This document shows, in pieces, positions 8,063 through 14,734 of a stretch of 19,755 nucleotides of DNA (position 1 is its first letter; every line of letters starts with the position of its first letter). The notes beneath the pieces are model-generated. The model was not told the origin of the DNA. It did not search any database and saw nothing but the letters and a program-made list of their open reading frames with translations. The position numbers and the translations under genes are program-made. Origin of the DNA: JBFIHZ01 sp041601535 (GTDB taxonomy: Bacteria; Pseudomonadota; Gammaproteobacteria; Xanthomonadales; SZUA-36). The stretch covers positions 1 to 19,755 of the forward strand of contig JBFIHZ010000037.1 in assembly GCA_041601535.1 (NCBI GenBank), read 5' to 3'.

Positions 8063-8854
8063 ATGAATACATGTGAAGGAAGAGTTGCCGGCAAGGTTGC
8101 GATAGTAACGGGTGCGGCCAGCGGTCTGGGCCGGGCAAGCGCAGAACTGCTGGCGCGCGAGGGTGCCACCGTCATTGTGGCTGATATCAATGCCGAGCAA
8201 GCCCAGCGTGTCGCCGACTCGATCGGTCAGTCCGCGAGTTTCTATCCTCTGGATGTGGCAGATGAAGACGCATGGATCAAGCTGATTCAGGATGTGGAGG
8301 CACGCTACGGAAAGCTGAATATTCTGGTCAACAACGCGGGTGTGGTTACACCCGGAGATGCTGAATCGACGACGGTTGCGGAATACAGGCGCATCATGGC
8401 GGTCAGTATGGACGGGGTGTTTTTCGGTTGTAAGTATGCCATTCCACTGATGAAAAAATCAGGCCTTTCGTCCATCGTTAATATGTCTTCCATTGCCGCC
8501 CTGGTGGGAGAGTCCGTGGTCGCAGCCTACTGCGCGGCCAAGGGCGCGGTTCGCTCTTACACCAAGGCGGTCGCAGTCCACTGCACTCGCAGCGGCTATC
8601 AGATCCGCTGCAATTCGGTGCATCCATCCGGTATTGACACGCCAATGGTGCAGGGGTTTAGCGCGACCATGAGCGAGATGAATGCCGCCAGCGGCGCCGC
8701 TCAGGAAACCGAGGTCGTCGGCAGTCGTCTCGGCGAACCTGAAGACGTGGCCTACGCCGTGTTATACCTTGCCTCGGACGAATCGAAGTTTACCAATGGT
8801 GCCGAACTGGTCATCGATAATACGGTTACGGTAACCGCCGGCGTCGTCCCTTAG
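8063..8854 (+). CDS. Short-chain dehydrogenase/reductase (SDR), classical type
   Basis: A 263-residue NAD(P)-dependent oxidoreductase with a Rossmann fold. Cofactor motif TGAASGLG (residues 16-23), Asp41 at the end of the second strand (favouring NAD), NNAG (90-93), catalytic Ser in MSSIAAL (142-143) and Tyr156-x-x-x-Lys160 (YCAAK) are all present. The usual catalytic-tetrad Asn of helix 4 is replaced by Ser115 in MAVSMDGVF. Length fits the classical SDR group that includes hydroxysteroid and alicyclic alcohol dehydrogenases, but the substrate is not deducible. The ribosome site before the ATG is weak. Position behind the TonB receptor on the same strand suggests a shared role in oxidising or reducing an imported alcohol or ketone; the hairpin between them could reduce cotranscription. 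Confidence 0.9.
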   Translation: MNTCEGRVAGKVAIVTGAASGLGRASAELLAREGATVIVADINAEQAQRVADSIGQSASFYPLDVADEDAWIKLIQDVEARYGKLNILVNNAGVVTPGDAESTTVAEYRRIMAVSMDGVFFGCKYAIPLMKKSGLSSIVNMSSIAALVGESVVAAYCAAKGAVRSYTKAVAVHCTRSGYQIRCNSVHPSGIDTPMVQGFSATMSEMNAASGAAQETEVVGSRLGEPEDVAYAVLYLASDESKFTNGAELVIDNTVTVTAGVVP

Positions 8855-8942
8855 CGGCGGTGCCTGCAAGTTAAACCTTGGTTGGCGCCCGGTTATCGGG
8901 TGTCGTTGATTATCCGGCCCGTACGAAGCAGGTTGACTCCGG

Positions 8943-9006
8943 CCATGGGTATCGCTACGGTGGCGGTCAAACGGAGAAGCGACTGCCCATTGAACCTAAG
9001 CGCTTG
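8943..9006 (+). repeat. Upstream copy of ~60 bp direct repeat (fragment of downstream gene start)
   Basis: This sequence is a diverged copy of 10541-10600. The best part, CCATTGAACC(T/C)AAGCGCTTG, matches in 19 of 20 positions (8987-9006 versus 10581-10600), and CGGAGAA sits the same 8 bases before it in both (8972-8978 and 10566-10572). Further upstream similarity continues (CATG, CGCTAC, TGGCGG). Read in the frame of the downstream gene the two give KRRSDCPLNLSAC and NRRTHNPLNPSAC, but this copy stops at 9013-9015. The rest of the 8855-9162 gap has no gene. Confidence 0.6.
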
Positions 9007-9028
9007 TATGGTCTAATAAATCCTTTGG

Positions 9029-9093
9029 GCTGTCCATCTCATTACATGGTTATAAACCCGAACGACTAGTTTGAATTTCGGGTTTTGGACAGC
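9029..9093. other. Nested inverted repeats (terminator or small element remnant)
   Basis: The inner stem AAACCCGAA (9054-9062) / TTCGGGTTT (9077-9085) is perfect over 9 bp. The outer arms GCTGTCCA (9029-9036) and TGGACAGC (9086-9093) are also perfect over 8 bp, with 17 unpaired bases only on the left arm. The inner stem could terminate the minus-strand orphan gene. The symmetric ends could instead be remnants of a mobile element; no target duplication is evident. Confidence 0.5.
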
Positions 9094-9162
9094 ATCTGGC
9101 GCCGTTTCGTGCTTAAGAAAATTGAACACAAATGGCAATACGCGTAGTGGCCTTTTTTCCGG

Positions 9163-10182
9163 TTAATTCAAGGTGTCACCGACATTGCCAATTTTCTGTT
9201 TTAATAGCTTGTGAATGGATTTAACTTTGGTGTCAGAAAAGATCGGTTTGGTGTTTGAATGTACTCGGTCGAATTCACTTAGTTCAATCCGCCTAAGGTC
9301 GGATTGTAAGGTTGAGGTGCTTACTGAGATATCGCCGTTTTGCTTATGATCCATTGGGTCAGTTTTTGTTTGACCGCCACCGCCGCCACCTGAACTTGAT
9401 GATTGAAGCGAGTTTACAACGCCCCTGAACTCGCTGCCATTTCCAGTAGGATCTTCGCCTGGATCGAGTAACCAATAGCGGCCGTACATATCTGTGTTGT
9501 CTGCAAAGAAGACGTAAAACGCGTTCACGTCATCAAGAAACTCTATGAGAATAGAATAGAAATTGCCATCGCCAGGAGGGAAATAGGCCAGTACGCCAAG
9601 TTTTTCAGGATCAACAGTGTCGAATACTGCGGCGAATGTCATTCCATCGTCCTCGTAGCGCTCATCACTGATACCGTAAAGATCGGCAAAACTGATCCCC
9701 AATGATCTTCGAACGATATTCCAATCCCCGCCGGTTAATAAGTCCACTTTGTCAGATTCGCTGTAGCTTCCACGATAAAGGATTTGGTTTGTGACATTGA
9801 AGATGTTTGATCTCATGGTTAATGATACGGCGGGCTCAGATGAACTTTCTGCAACTGACCAGGTGAATGTCCCAACAGTTTCTTCTTGGCCGCGTTCTAC
9901 CACAAAGTAGACGTCACCTTTGTAGACTAGTGGACTGTTGGATGTCATTTGGCCTAGGAAAACAAGAAATGAAGGTTTATTGTCTTTGTAGGCGTATACC
10001 GCACCAAACATCGTTTCTTCCTGAACATCTGCAAAAATTCCAATTCCAGGGAGTTCGTCAAGGTTCCAGTAAAAACCTTGTACCCAGTCATGGTCAATAT
10101 TGACCCGCCCATCTAGTACAGATTGTGCGGGTAAAGAATATGACCAGAATAGAAATACGAGTAAAAAAGTTGCTTTTTGCAT
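9163..10182 (-). CDS. Secreted protein of unknown function
   Basis: I do not recognise this 339-residue protein. It starts with a cleavable signal peptide (LLVFLFWSYSLPAQ, cut after about residue 20). Residues ~30-255 are rich in aromatic beta-strand-like segments, and two halves have faintly similar layouts (GAVYAYKDNKPSFLVF near 60-75 and AAVFDTVDPEKLGVLAY near 184-200), which may reflect an internal duplication. A flexible linker of four Ser and six Gly (261-270) leads to a polar, mainly helical-looking tail (271-339). Its codons are clearly AT-richer than those of the flanking genes, it stands alone on its strand, and it lies between two copies of a short direct repeat, which suggests acquisition by transfer. 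A weak -10 (TATAAA on the minus strand, 10216-10211) lies upstream. Confidence 0.7.
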   Translation of the reverse strand: MQKATFLLVFLFWSYSLPAQSVLDGRVNIDHDWVQGFYWNLDELPGIGIFADVQEETMFGAVYAYKDNKPSFLVFLGQMTSNSPLVYKGDVYFVVERGQEETVGTFTWSVAESSSEPAVSLTMRSNIFNVTNQILYRGSYSESDKVDLLTGGDWNIVRRSLGISFADLYGISDERYEDDGMTFAAVFDTVDPEKLGVLAYFPPGDGNFYSILIEFLDDVNAFYVFFADNTDMYGRYWLLDPGEDPTGNGSEFRGVVNSLQSSSSGGGGGGQTKTDPMDHKQNGDISVSTSTLQSDLRRIELSEFDRVHSNTKPIFSDTKVKSIHKLLKQKIGNVGDTLN

Positions 10183-10526
10183 GTTGGAGTGTCCCCTTTT
10201 TTTCTACCAGTTTATAAATCTGAAGCTATTTGGTATGTAAGTGCGAGATTGACTAAAGACCTCCCACCCGCCATAAGTAAATCCCCTGAATGACGGGCGG
10301 GTTCAGCAGGCGAAACAACAACTGATCAACTCTAAGTTACAGAAGTTCAGTTAACCGCTAAACAATTCTAACGCAAAGTAAAACTTTACAGCATTTAATC
10401 TCAAGTTGCACTGTTGACTCAGCTAATGGGCGAATATCCAAACCATGATTGTGTGAGAAATCTGTGGGTGAGTGGTTGCGAGGCACCATCGATCCTGGGC
10501 GCTCTTCGGGCCAGTGATCCAGATCA
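10183..10526. promoter_or_regulatory. Intergenic region between divergent genes
   Basis: No gene is seen in these 344 bases. The left side carries a possible minus-strand -10 TATAAA (10216-10211) for the orphan gene. A perfect 7 bp inverted repeat ACCCGCC/GGCGGGT (10266-10272, 10296-10302) with a 23 base loop is of unknown use. The middle is AT-rich. The right end runs into an FNR-like palindrome (10514-10527). Confidence 0.4.
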
Positions 10527-10527
10527 T
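10514..10527 (+). promoter_or_regulatory. FNR/Anr/Dnr-type operator, predicted class II position
   Basis: GTGATCCAGATCAT has the intact core TGAT-N4-ATCA of the FNR/Dnr consensus TTGAT-N4-ATCAA, with one mismatch at each outer base. If the centre (10520.5) is at -41.5, the start site falls at about 10562 and the -10 hexamer at 10550-10555, where TACCTT (TAnnnT) is found. That start site lies inside the longest possible reading frame of the next gene, so it bears on its start codon. Confidence 0.5.
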
Positions 10528-11981
10528 TGACCTTAACGTCCATGCCCGCTACCTTGGCGGGTAACCGGAGAACACACAATCCATTGAACCCAAGCGCTTG
10601 CTACGAACTGCCTATACCGAACGAGCCCCTGCGAAAAACCACTCGCGGCTGGCTGCTGCTTGGCCTTGCCTCACTGGTAGGCGCCGGGCTGTTTTCCCTG
10701 TTGCTGGTGCTGGCGCGCACACCAGCCGTACAGCAGTGGATACCGCTGGTTGATTTCTTCCGCACCGCGCTGGTGGTGCACGTCACCTTGTCGGTATCGA
10801 TCTGGCTGCTGTGCATGGCCGCCGTGCTATGGAGCCTGGCCTGCTCGAAAGCCGCTCCGGTCTGGGACCGGTTTTCATTCTGGCTGGCTGCCGCGGGCAC
10901 GCTGGTGATTGTTGTGGCACCGTTTGTTGGCGCCGCCGATCCGCTGATGAACAATTATGTTCCACTGCTGCGCCACCCGTTGTTTTATACCGGTCTGGGG
11001 CTGTTTGCCGCGGGCATTGGTTCGCATTTACTGCGTTGCAGTTTCGCTGGTGCAAGCGCTGGAGCCGGTCTGCGCGGACAGCTTGACGGCCCGGCCGCGC
11101 TGCATGCCGGTTGCCGGATTTCGGCCTTGATCACGGCTGTGGCAATCGCCGCATTGCTGGCTTCCTTTGCCGGCATGCCGGCCGGGGTGGATGGACAGGT
11201 GTATTTTGAGTTCCTGTTCTGGGGCAGCGGGCATGTGTTGCAGTTCACCCATACCCTGTTGATGATGGTCGCGTGGGTGCTGCTGGCCAGTATGAGCGGA
11301 TGCCGGTTTGAACTGACGCCACGCCTGACCGTGATGTTCTTCATCTTTCTGGCCTTGCCGGTCATTACCGTACCGTTTTTCTACCTGGCTCACGAGGTCA
11401 TGTCCCCCGGCCATCGGCTCGCCTTTACCGAGCTGATGAAATTTGGTGGCTTGTCCTGCCTGCCGCTGGGGCTGGCGGTGCTGGCCAGCCTGTGGCAGGC
11501 GCCAACACCGGTTGGCGAAGCCCGTTATCTCCGCTCGGCGCTGCTGTCCTCGCTGGTACTGTTTGCCACCGGCGGTGTGCTGGGCTTTATGATTGCCGGC
11601 CTCGATATTGTGATCCCGGCGCACTACCACGGCTCAACCGTGGGCGTGACCATTGCGTTTATGGGGTTGTGCTTCTACCTGCTGCCACGTTTGGGATTCG
11701 GCCCCGTTCCACAGCGGCTGGCCTTGTGGCAGCCCATGGTTTATGCCTCAGGCCAGTTGCTGCACATCACCGGGCTGGCCTGGAGTGGTGGCTATGGCGT
11801 GCAGCGTAAAACCGCCGGCCTGGAGCAGGGCGTCGACCGATGGGGCGAAATTGCCGGCATGGGGTTGATGGGGCTTGGCGGGCTGGTGTCGGTGGGCGGG
11901 GGGCTTATGTTTCTGCTGGTGGCCTATCGGTCGATCCGCGGCAGGAACCGCAAGCACGAGGCTCCTGCGCCGGCAAAGTAA
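10527..11981 (+). CDS. Heme-copper oxidase subunit I-like membrane protein (Cu_B His pair changed to His-Glu)
   Basis: The 484-residue polytopic protein (about 12 helices) follows the heme-copper subunit I pattern: His85 (FFRTALVVHVTLS) and His368 as possible low-spin heme ligands, His366 (PAHYHGS) for the active-site heme, and His236 (WGSGHVLQF) and His289 (YLAHEVMSPG) for the second metal. The second His of the usual HH pair is Glu290, and no Tyr stands four residues after His236 (Phe240). Three His plus Glu, or His/His/Glu, is the kind of ligand set seen at the Fe_B site of NO reductases, so oxygen reduction is doubtful. It converges with the respiratory operon at 12260-18130. Start is uncertain: ATGs at 10527 and 10542 lack a ribosome site and residues ~1-26 come from a repeated sequence; TTG at 10583 is an alternative that would fit the FNR box. 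Confidence 0.8.
   Translation: MTLTSMPATLAGNRRTHNPLNPSACYELPIPNEPLRKTTRGWLLLGLASLVGAGLFSLLLVLARTPAVQQWIPLVDFFRTALVVHVTLSVSIWLLCMAAVLWSLACSKAAPVWDRFSFWLAAAGTLVIVVAPFVGAADPLMNNYVPLLRHPLFYTGLGLFAAGIGSHLLRCSFAGASAGAGLRGQLDGPAALHAGCRISALITAVAIAALLASFAGMPAGVDGQVYFEFLFWGSGHVLQFTHTLLMMVAWVLLASMSGCRFELTPRLTVMFFIFLALPVITVPFFYLAHEVMSPGHRLAFTELMKFGGLSCLPLGLAVLASLWQAPTPVGEARYLRSALLSSLVLFATGGVLGFMIAGLDIVIPAHYHGSTVGVTIAFMGLCFYLLPRLGFGPVPQRLALWQPMVYASGQLLHITGLAWSGGYGVQRKTAGLEQGVDRWGEIAGMGLMGLGGLVSVGGGLMFLLVAYRSIRGRNRKHEAPAPAK
10541..10600 (+). repeat. Downstream copy of ~60 bp direct repeat
   Basis: Partner of 8943-9006, separated from it by the AT-rich orphan gene. Here the sequence is fused to the start of the heme-copper-like gene. 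It includes the palindrome CAAGCGCTTG (10591-10600; the other copy has TAAGCGCTTG) and a small hairpin CCCGC/GCGGG (10545-10549, 10557-10561) that is weaker in the other copy. Confidence 0.6.
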
Positions 11982-12062
11982 TACAGTCATGACCTGGGGC
12001 ATATCGGTTGGCCCGCTGCTGCACTAAGATGGCTGCCGGTGCGTTTGACTACCAGGAAAAAC

Positions 12063-12251
12063 ATGTCTGAACTGCTGTTATTTTCAATCAACGCCATCGT
12101 CATTTACCTTGTTTCCGATGGCTTGGTGCGTTTTCTGGAACGCCGCCGCGGCGCCGTGTTGAAACAGCGTCAGGTGATTTTTTTCTTTATTTTCCTGGGG
12201 CTTGCGCTGGTCAGTTTCACTTTTTTGCGGATGCTGCTGGAGCAGCCCTGA
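12063..12251 (+). CDS. Small two-helix membrane protein
   Basis: A 62-residue protein starting at ATG 12063, chosen because AGGA at about 12053 gives a ribosome site; an in-frame ATG 24 bases earlier would only add a polar tail. It has two hydrophobic segments (about residues 3-20, SELLLFSINAIVIYLVSDG, and 39-56, IFFFIFLGLALVSFTF) joined by a basic loop (RFLERRRGAVLKQRQ). No known family recognised. It lies 81 bp after the heme-copper-like gene on the same strand and ends 8 bp before the convergent hemerythrin stop, so it may be an accessory subunit of that protein; this is inference. Confidence 0.65.
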   Translation: MSELLLFSINAIVIYLVSDGLVRFLERRRGAVLKQRQVIFFFIFLGLALVSFTFLRMLLEQP

Positions 12252-12259
12252 AAACTGAT

Positions 12260-12658
12260 CTATGCGTGTGGCAAAAGTGCATGCAGGCGCGCATCGAAAC
12301 TCGAAAAATGCCGTGAGAACCATGAGTTCAGCCGGCCCCTGAGCATCTCGCGGCCGTGTTCCGGATCAATGCTGAAGCTGTCCATCATGTCCCTGATCTG
12401 ATCCAGAAGGTCTTCGTGATCAGCCTTGTGCGCATGGAATTCGGCATATGCCGCCTGCTGCATGATGCGTTCTTCCAGCGCAAAATGCGCGGCTATTTCC
12501 GCATGAATCTCGGCCAGTACTTCGCTGACCCGGCTGCCATCAAATTCGTTATCCAGCGTTTGGTAAATCGAATTGATCTTGTCAATCATCTGCAAGTGTT
12601 CCTGGTCTACTGCGGGCAGACCAAGGGCGAACGAAGGTTTCCATTGCAGCAGTTCCAT
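12260..12658 (-). CDS. Bacteriohemerythrin
   Basis: A 132-residue single-domain hemerythrin, a four-helix bundle with a non-heme di-iron site that binds O2 and can also bind NO. All seven ligands can be placed: His21 (DQEH), His58 and Glu62 (HFALEE), His77 and His81 (HAHKADH), His117 and Asp122 (RHFSSFD). Length is typical for bacterial single-domain forms, and it has no signal peptide, so it is cytosolic. Its ATG abuts the stop of the upstream cytochrome b fusion gene (TAA|ATG), implying translational coupling and the same operon. In this setting a role in supplying O2 or buffering NO for the respiratory complex is likely but not shown by the sequence. Confidence 0.93.
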   Translation of the reverse strand: MELLQWKPSFALGLPAVDQEHLQMIDKINSIYQTLDNEFDGSRVSEVLAEIHAEIAAHFALEERIMQQAAYAEFHAHKADHEDLLDQIRDMMDSFSIDPEHGREMLRGRLNSWFSRHFSSFDARLHALLPHA

Positions 12659-14734
12659 TTACCGCTCCTGTAGGATCGTGAATTCATGCCGATTGCTGTC
12701 AAAACCGATCACCACGTGCTGTTGGGGGAACAACTCCACTTCCTGTTGTAACTGATAGTCCAGTTCCCCGCTTGCGCCCGAGTCGTTCAGGCCGATAAAC
12801 AGCCGGTGTTGTCCGGCCGGCAGGGCAAAGCGTGCGTAGATGGTTGATTCACCATCATTCCAGATGCCACTGGGGGGCAGCGTGCGTTGCAACAGCAGTT
12901 CATCACCGGCGCGGAATACCACCCGCACCGGCCAGCGCTCACGCGGGCAGTCAGCCGGTTTGCGCATATTGGGGGGCAGCTTGTTGAGTTCCTCCTGACT
13001 CAGTTGGCGGCACTCGCCGATGCGCTTTCCGGCATGGGAGAAGGTCAGCGAGACTACCGCCTGTTGTGGCTGCAACAGCTGCACATCCGGCCAGCTGGAA
13101 AACACGCTGACGGCAAACCCGAACAAGGCAAATGCCAGCACCATGCCGGGGGCACGCCGGTACCACGGCGGTATCCTGCTTTCCGGCTCGTTGCCGGCCT
13201 CTGGCTGGTCCTTCAAAGCAACCAGTTTTTCGCGGAACAGGCGTAATGCACGGACAGGGTTGCCGGAGTCCGCGAAACGGCCGGTCCAGGCCATGGCAAT
13301 GCGGCGGTTGTCTATCCGTTTGCGCAGGTAAGGGTCGCGCTGCCTGTTGATGCGCTGCCCGGTCCATTCCGCACCCAGCCGGTAGTCGCAACCGCCGCCT
13401 TTGCAGCCAGCCAGCATTACCCCATCGGCCAGATCGCGGCTGAGGATATAGTCCAGGAATGGCGGCGGCAGGTGTGCCATGCATTCAATGCTGAGTACGG
13501 CGGTTTGCGCATCAGCAAGGGCAGCCAGTCGGGCGCTGCCAGCGCAACCGAATACCATCACTCGCTGGCCTCCCTGCAGGGGTTGTGCAGCTTCTTCCAC
13601 CTGTTCACGTAACAGCACGGCGGTAAGGTCAGGGAGGTCAATGCCGGGTATCAGGTCGCTGGCTTTGCGAAACGGCGTGGCGGTGGGGCAGGCGCCCACG
13701 CAGATGCCACAGCTCACACACAGCTCAGCAGAGACCACGGCCTCATGTTCGTAGCGGCTGCCGTCGGTGCGGGCTTGCATCATTATTGCGCCATAAGGGC
13801 AATCATCCGCGCAGCGCTGGCAGCCGTTGCAATTGTCCAGATCTACCCTGGCCACTGCGGGAGAACGTTTCGGCGGCAACCAGGGTGCCAGAAATATCAG
13901 CGCGCTGCCGGCAACCAGCAATAGCCAGACCTGGCCGGGCGACCAGGACTTCATCAATGGATAGACCAGCAGGTAATACCAGTCCAGCGATACGCTTCGC
14001 GGAGCGATTGCCAGATTGGCCTTGTCCTGGCTGACCGCCGGCCAGGCCAGCGACAGCAACACCATGCATAGCAGTGTTCCGATCATCAAAGTCCTGGGTG
14101 GATTGATACGCGGTGCGCTGATGCGCAACACATGCATCCAGATGCCCAGCACAAGGAACAGCGGCAAGCCGATCAGGTGCAGGAAGGCCATCAAGGTAAA
14201 GAAGCGGTTACTCAGATCCGCATCCGACAGGAAATTGCGCGCCATGGAGTCAGTGAAAATGGGCAGCCAGTCCAGCATTTCCGCCGTTGTCAGCGCAACG
14301 TATTGCGCCAGTTGGTCCCATACCAGCCAATAGCCGGTAATGCCCAGCGGAATGACGATCCACAACAACGGCACCCCGGTAATCCAGCTGAACCAGCGTT
14401 TCCGGCGGTAGTGGTCAAAGATCCACTCGCGCGCAATATGCAGCACCAGCGTGACCACCGCGGCATCCGATGCATAACGGTGCAGGCTGCGCATCACGCT
14501 GCCGAAATACCACTGGCCATGGGTCAGGTATTCAACCGATTCATAGGCGCCATCCACACTGGTGCGGAAAAAAATGAACAGCCAGATGCCGCTGACCAGC
14601 ACGATCCAGAAAAAGAAGATGGTCAGTGCGCCGAGGTAATGCAGCGGATTGAGTGTGCTGCCGAACCCCCATTCGAGCAGTCGTTCAGCCAGCCCAAACA
14701 AACTGCGGCCCAGCTGTTTAACCGGCTGCACCAT
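12659..14734 (-). CDS. Cytochrome b - ferredoxin - MvhD-like fusion membrane protein
   Basis: A 691-residue multi-domain redox protein. Residues ~25-210 form a cytochrome b6-like four-helix module with two His pairs, His85/His99 and His186/His201 (spacing 14 and 15), for two b hemes. After more hydrophobic segments (about 215-285) come two 4Fe-4S ferredoxin motifs: Cys302/305/308/312 and Cys339/342/345/349, each ending CP. Residues ~390-460 match the MvhD/hydrogenase delta iron-sulfur domain (FGCAGSA, IECM, GCKGGGCDYRLG; Cys397, 418, 444, 449). A further helix (~529-548) leads to a C-terminal beta-rich domain (550-691). It probably moves electrons between quinone and a soluble or membrane partner, plausibly the CuA oxidase/reductase next door. 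Its ATG overlaps the upstream SCO stop (TGATG). The individual domains are certain; the direction of electron flow is not. Confidence 0.88.
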   Translation of the reverse strand: MVQPVKQLGRSLFGLAERLLEWGFGSTLNPLHYLGALTIFFFWIVLVSGIWLFIFFRTSVDGAYESVEYLTHGQWYFGSVMRSLHRYASDAAVVTLVLHIAREWIFDHYRRKRWFSWITGVPLLWIVIPLGITGYWLVWDQLAQYVALTTAEMLDWLPIFTDSMARNFLSDADLSNRFFTLMAFLHLIGLPLFLVLGIWMHVLRISAPRINPPRTLMIGTLLCMVLLSLAWPAVSQDKANLAIAPRSVSLDWYYLLVYPLMKSWSPGQVWLLLVAGSALIFLAPWLPPKRSPAVARVDLDNCNGCQRCADDCPYGAIMMQARTDGSRYEHEAVVSAELCVSCGICVGACPTATPFRKASDLIPGIDLPDLTAVLLREQVEEAAQPLQGGQRVMVFGCAGSARLAALADAQTAVLSIECMAHLPPPFLDYILSRDLADGVMLAGCKGGGCDYRLGAEWTGQRINRQRDPYLRKRIDNRRIAMAWTGRFADSGNPVRALRLFREKLVALKDQPEAGNEPESRIPPWYRRAPGMVLAFALFGFAVSVFSSWPDVQLLQPQQAVVSLTFSHAGKRIGECRQLSQEELNKLPPNMRKPADCPRERWPVRVVFRAGDELLLQRTLPPSGIWNDGESTIYARFALPAGQHRLFIGLNDSGASGELDYQLQQEVELFPQQHVVIGFDSNRHEFTILQER

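Noticed and set aside
8987..9006. TGAACCTAAGCGCTTG as an integron attC end
   Set aside because: The string resembles the 3' part of some attC sites, but no matching R''/L'' half, no proper GTTRRRY core and no integrase were found.
8878..9069. 63-codon open frame after the SDR gene
   Set aside because: The frame has no ribosome site, family or codon bias and covers the repeat fragment and inverted repeats.
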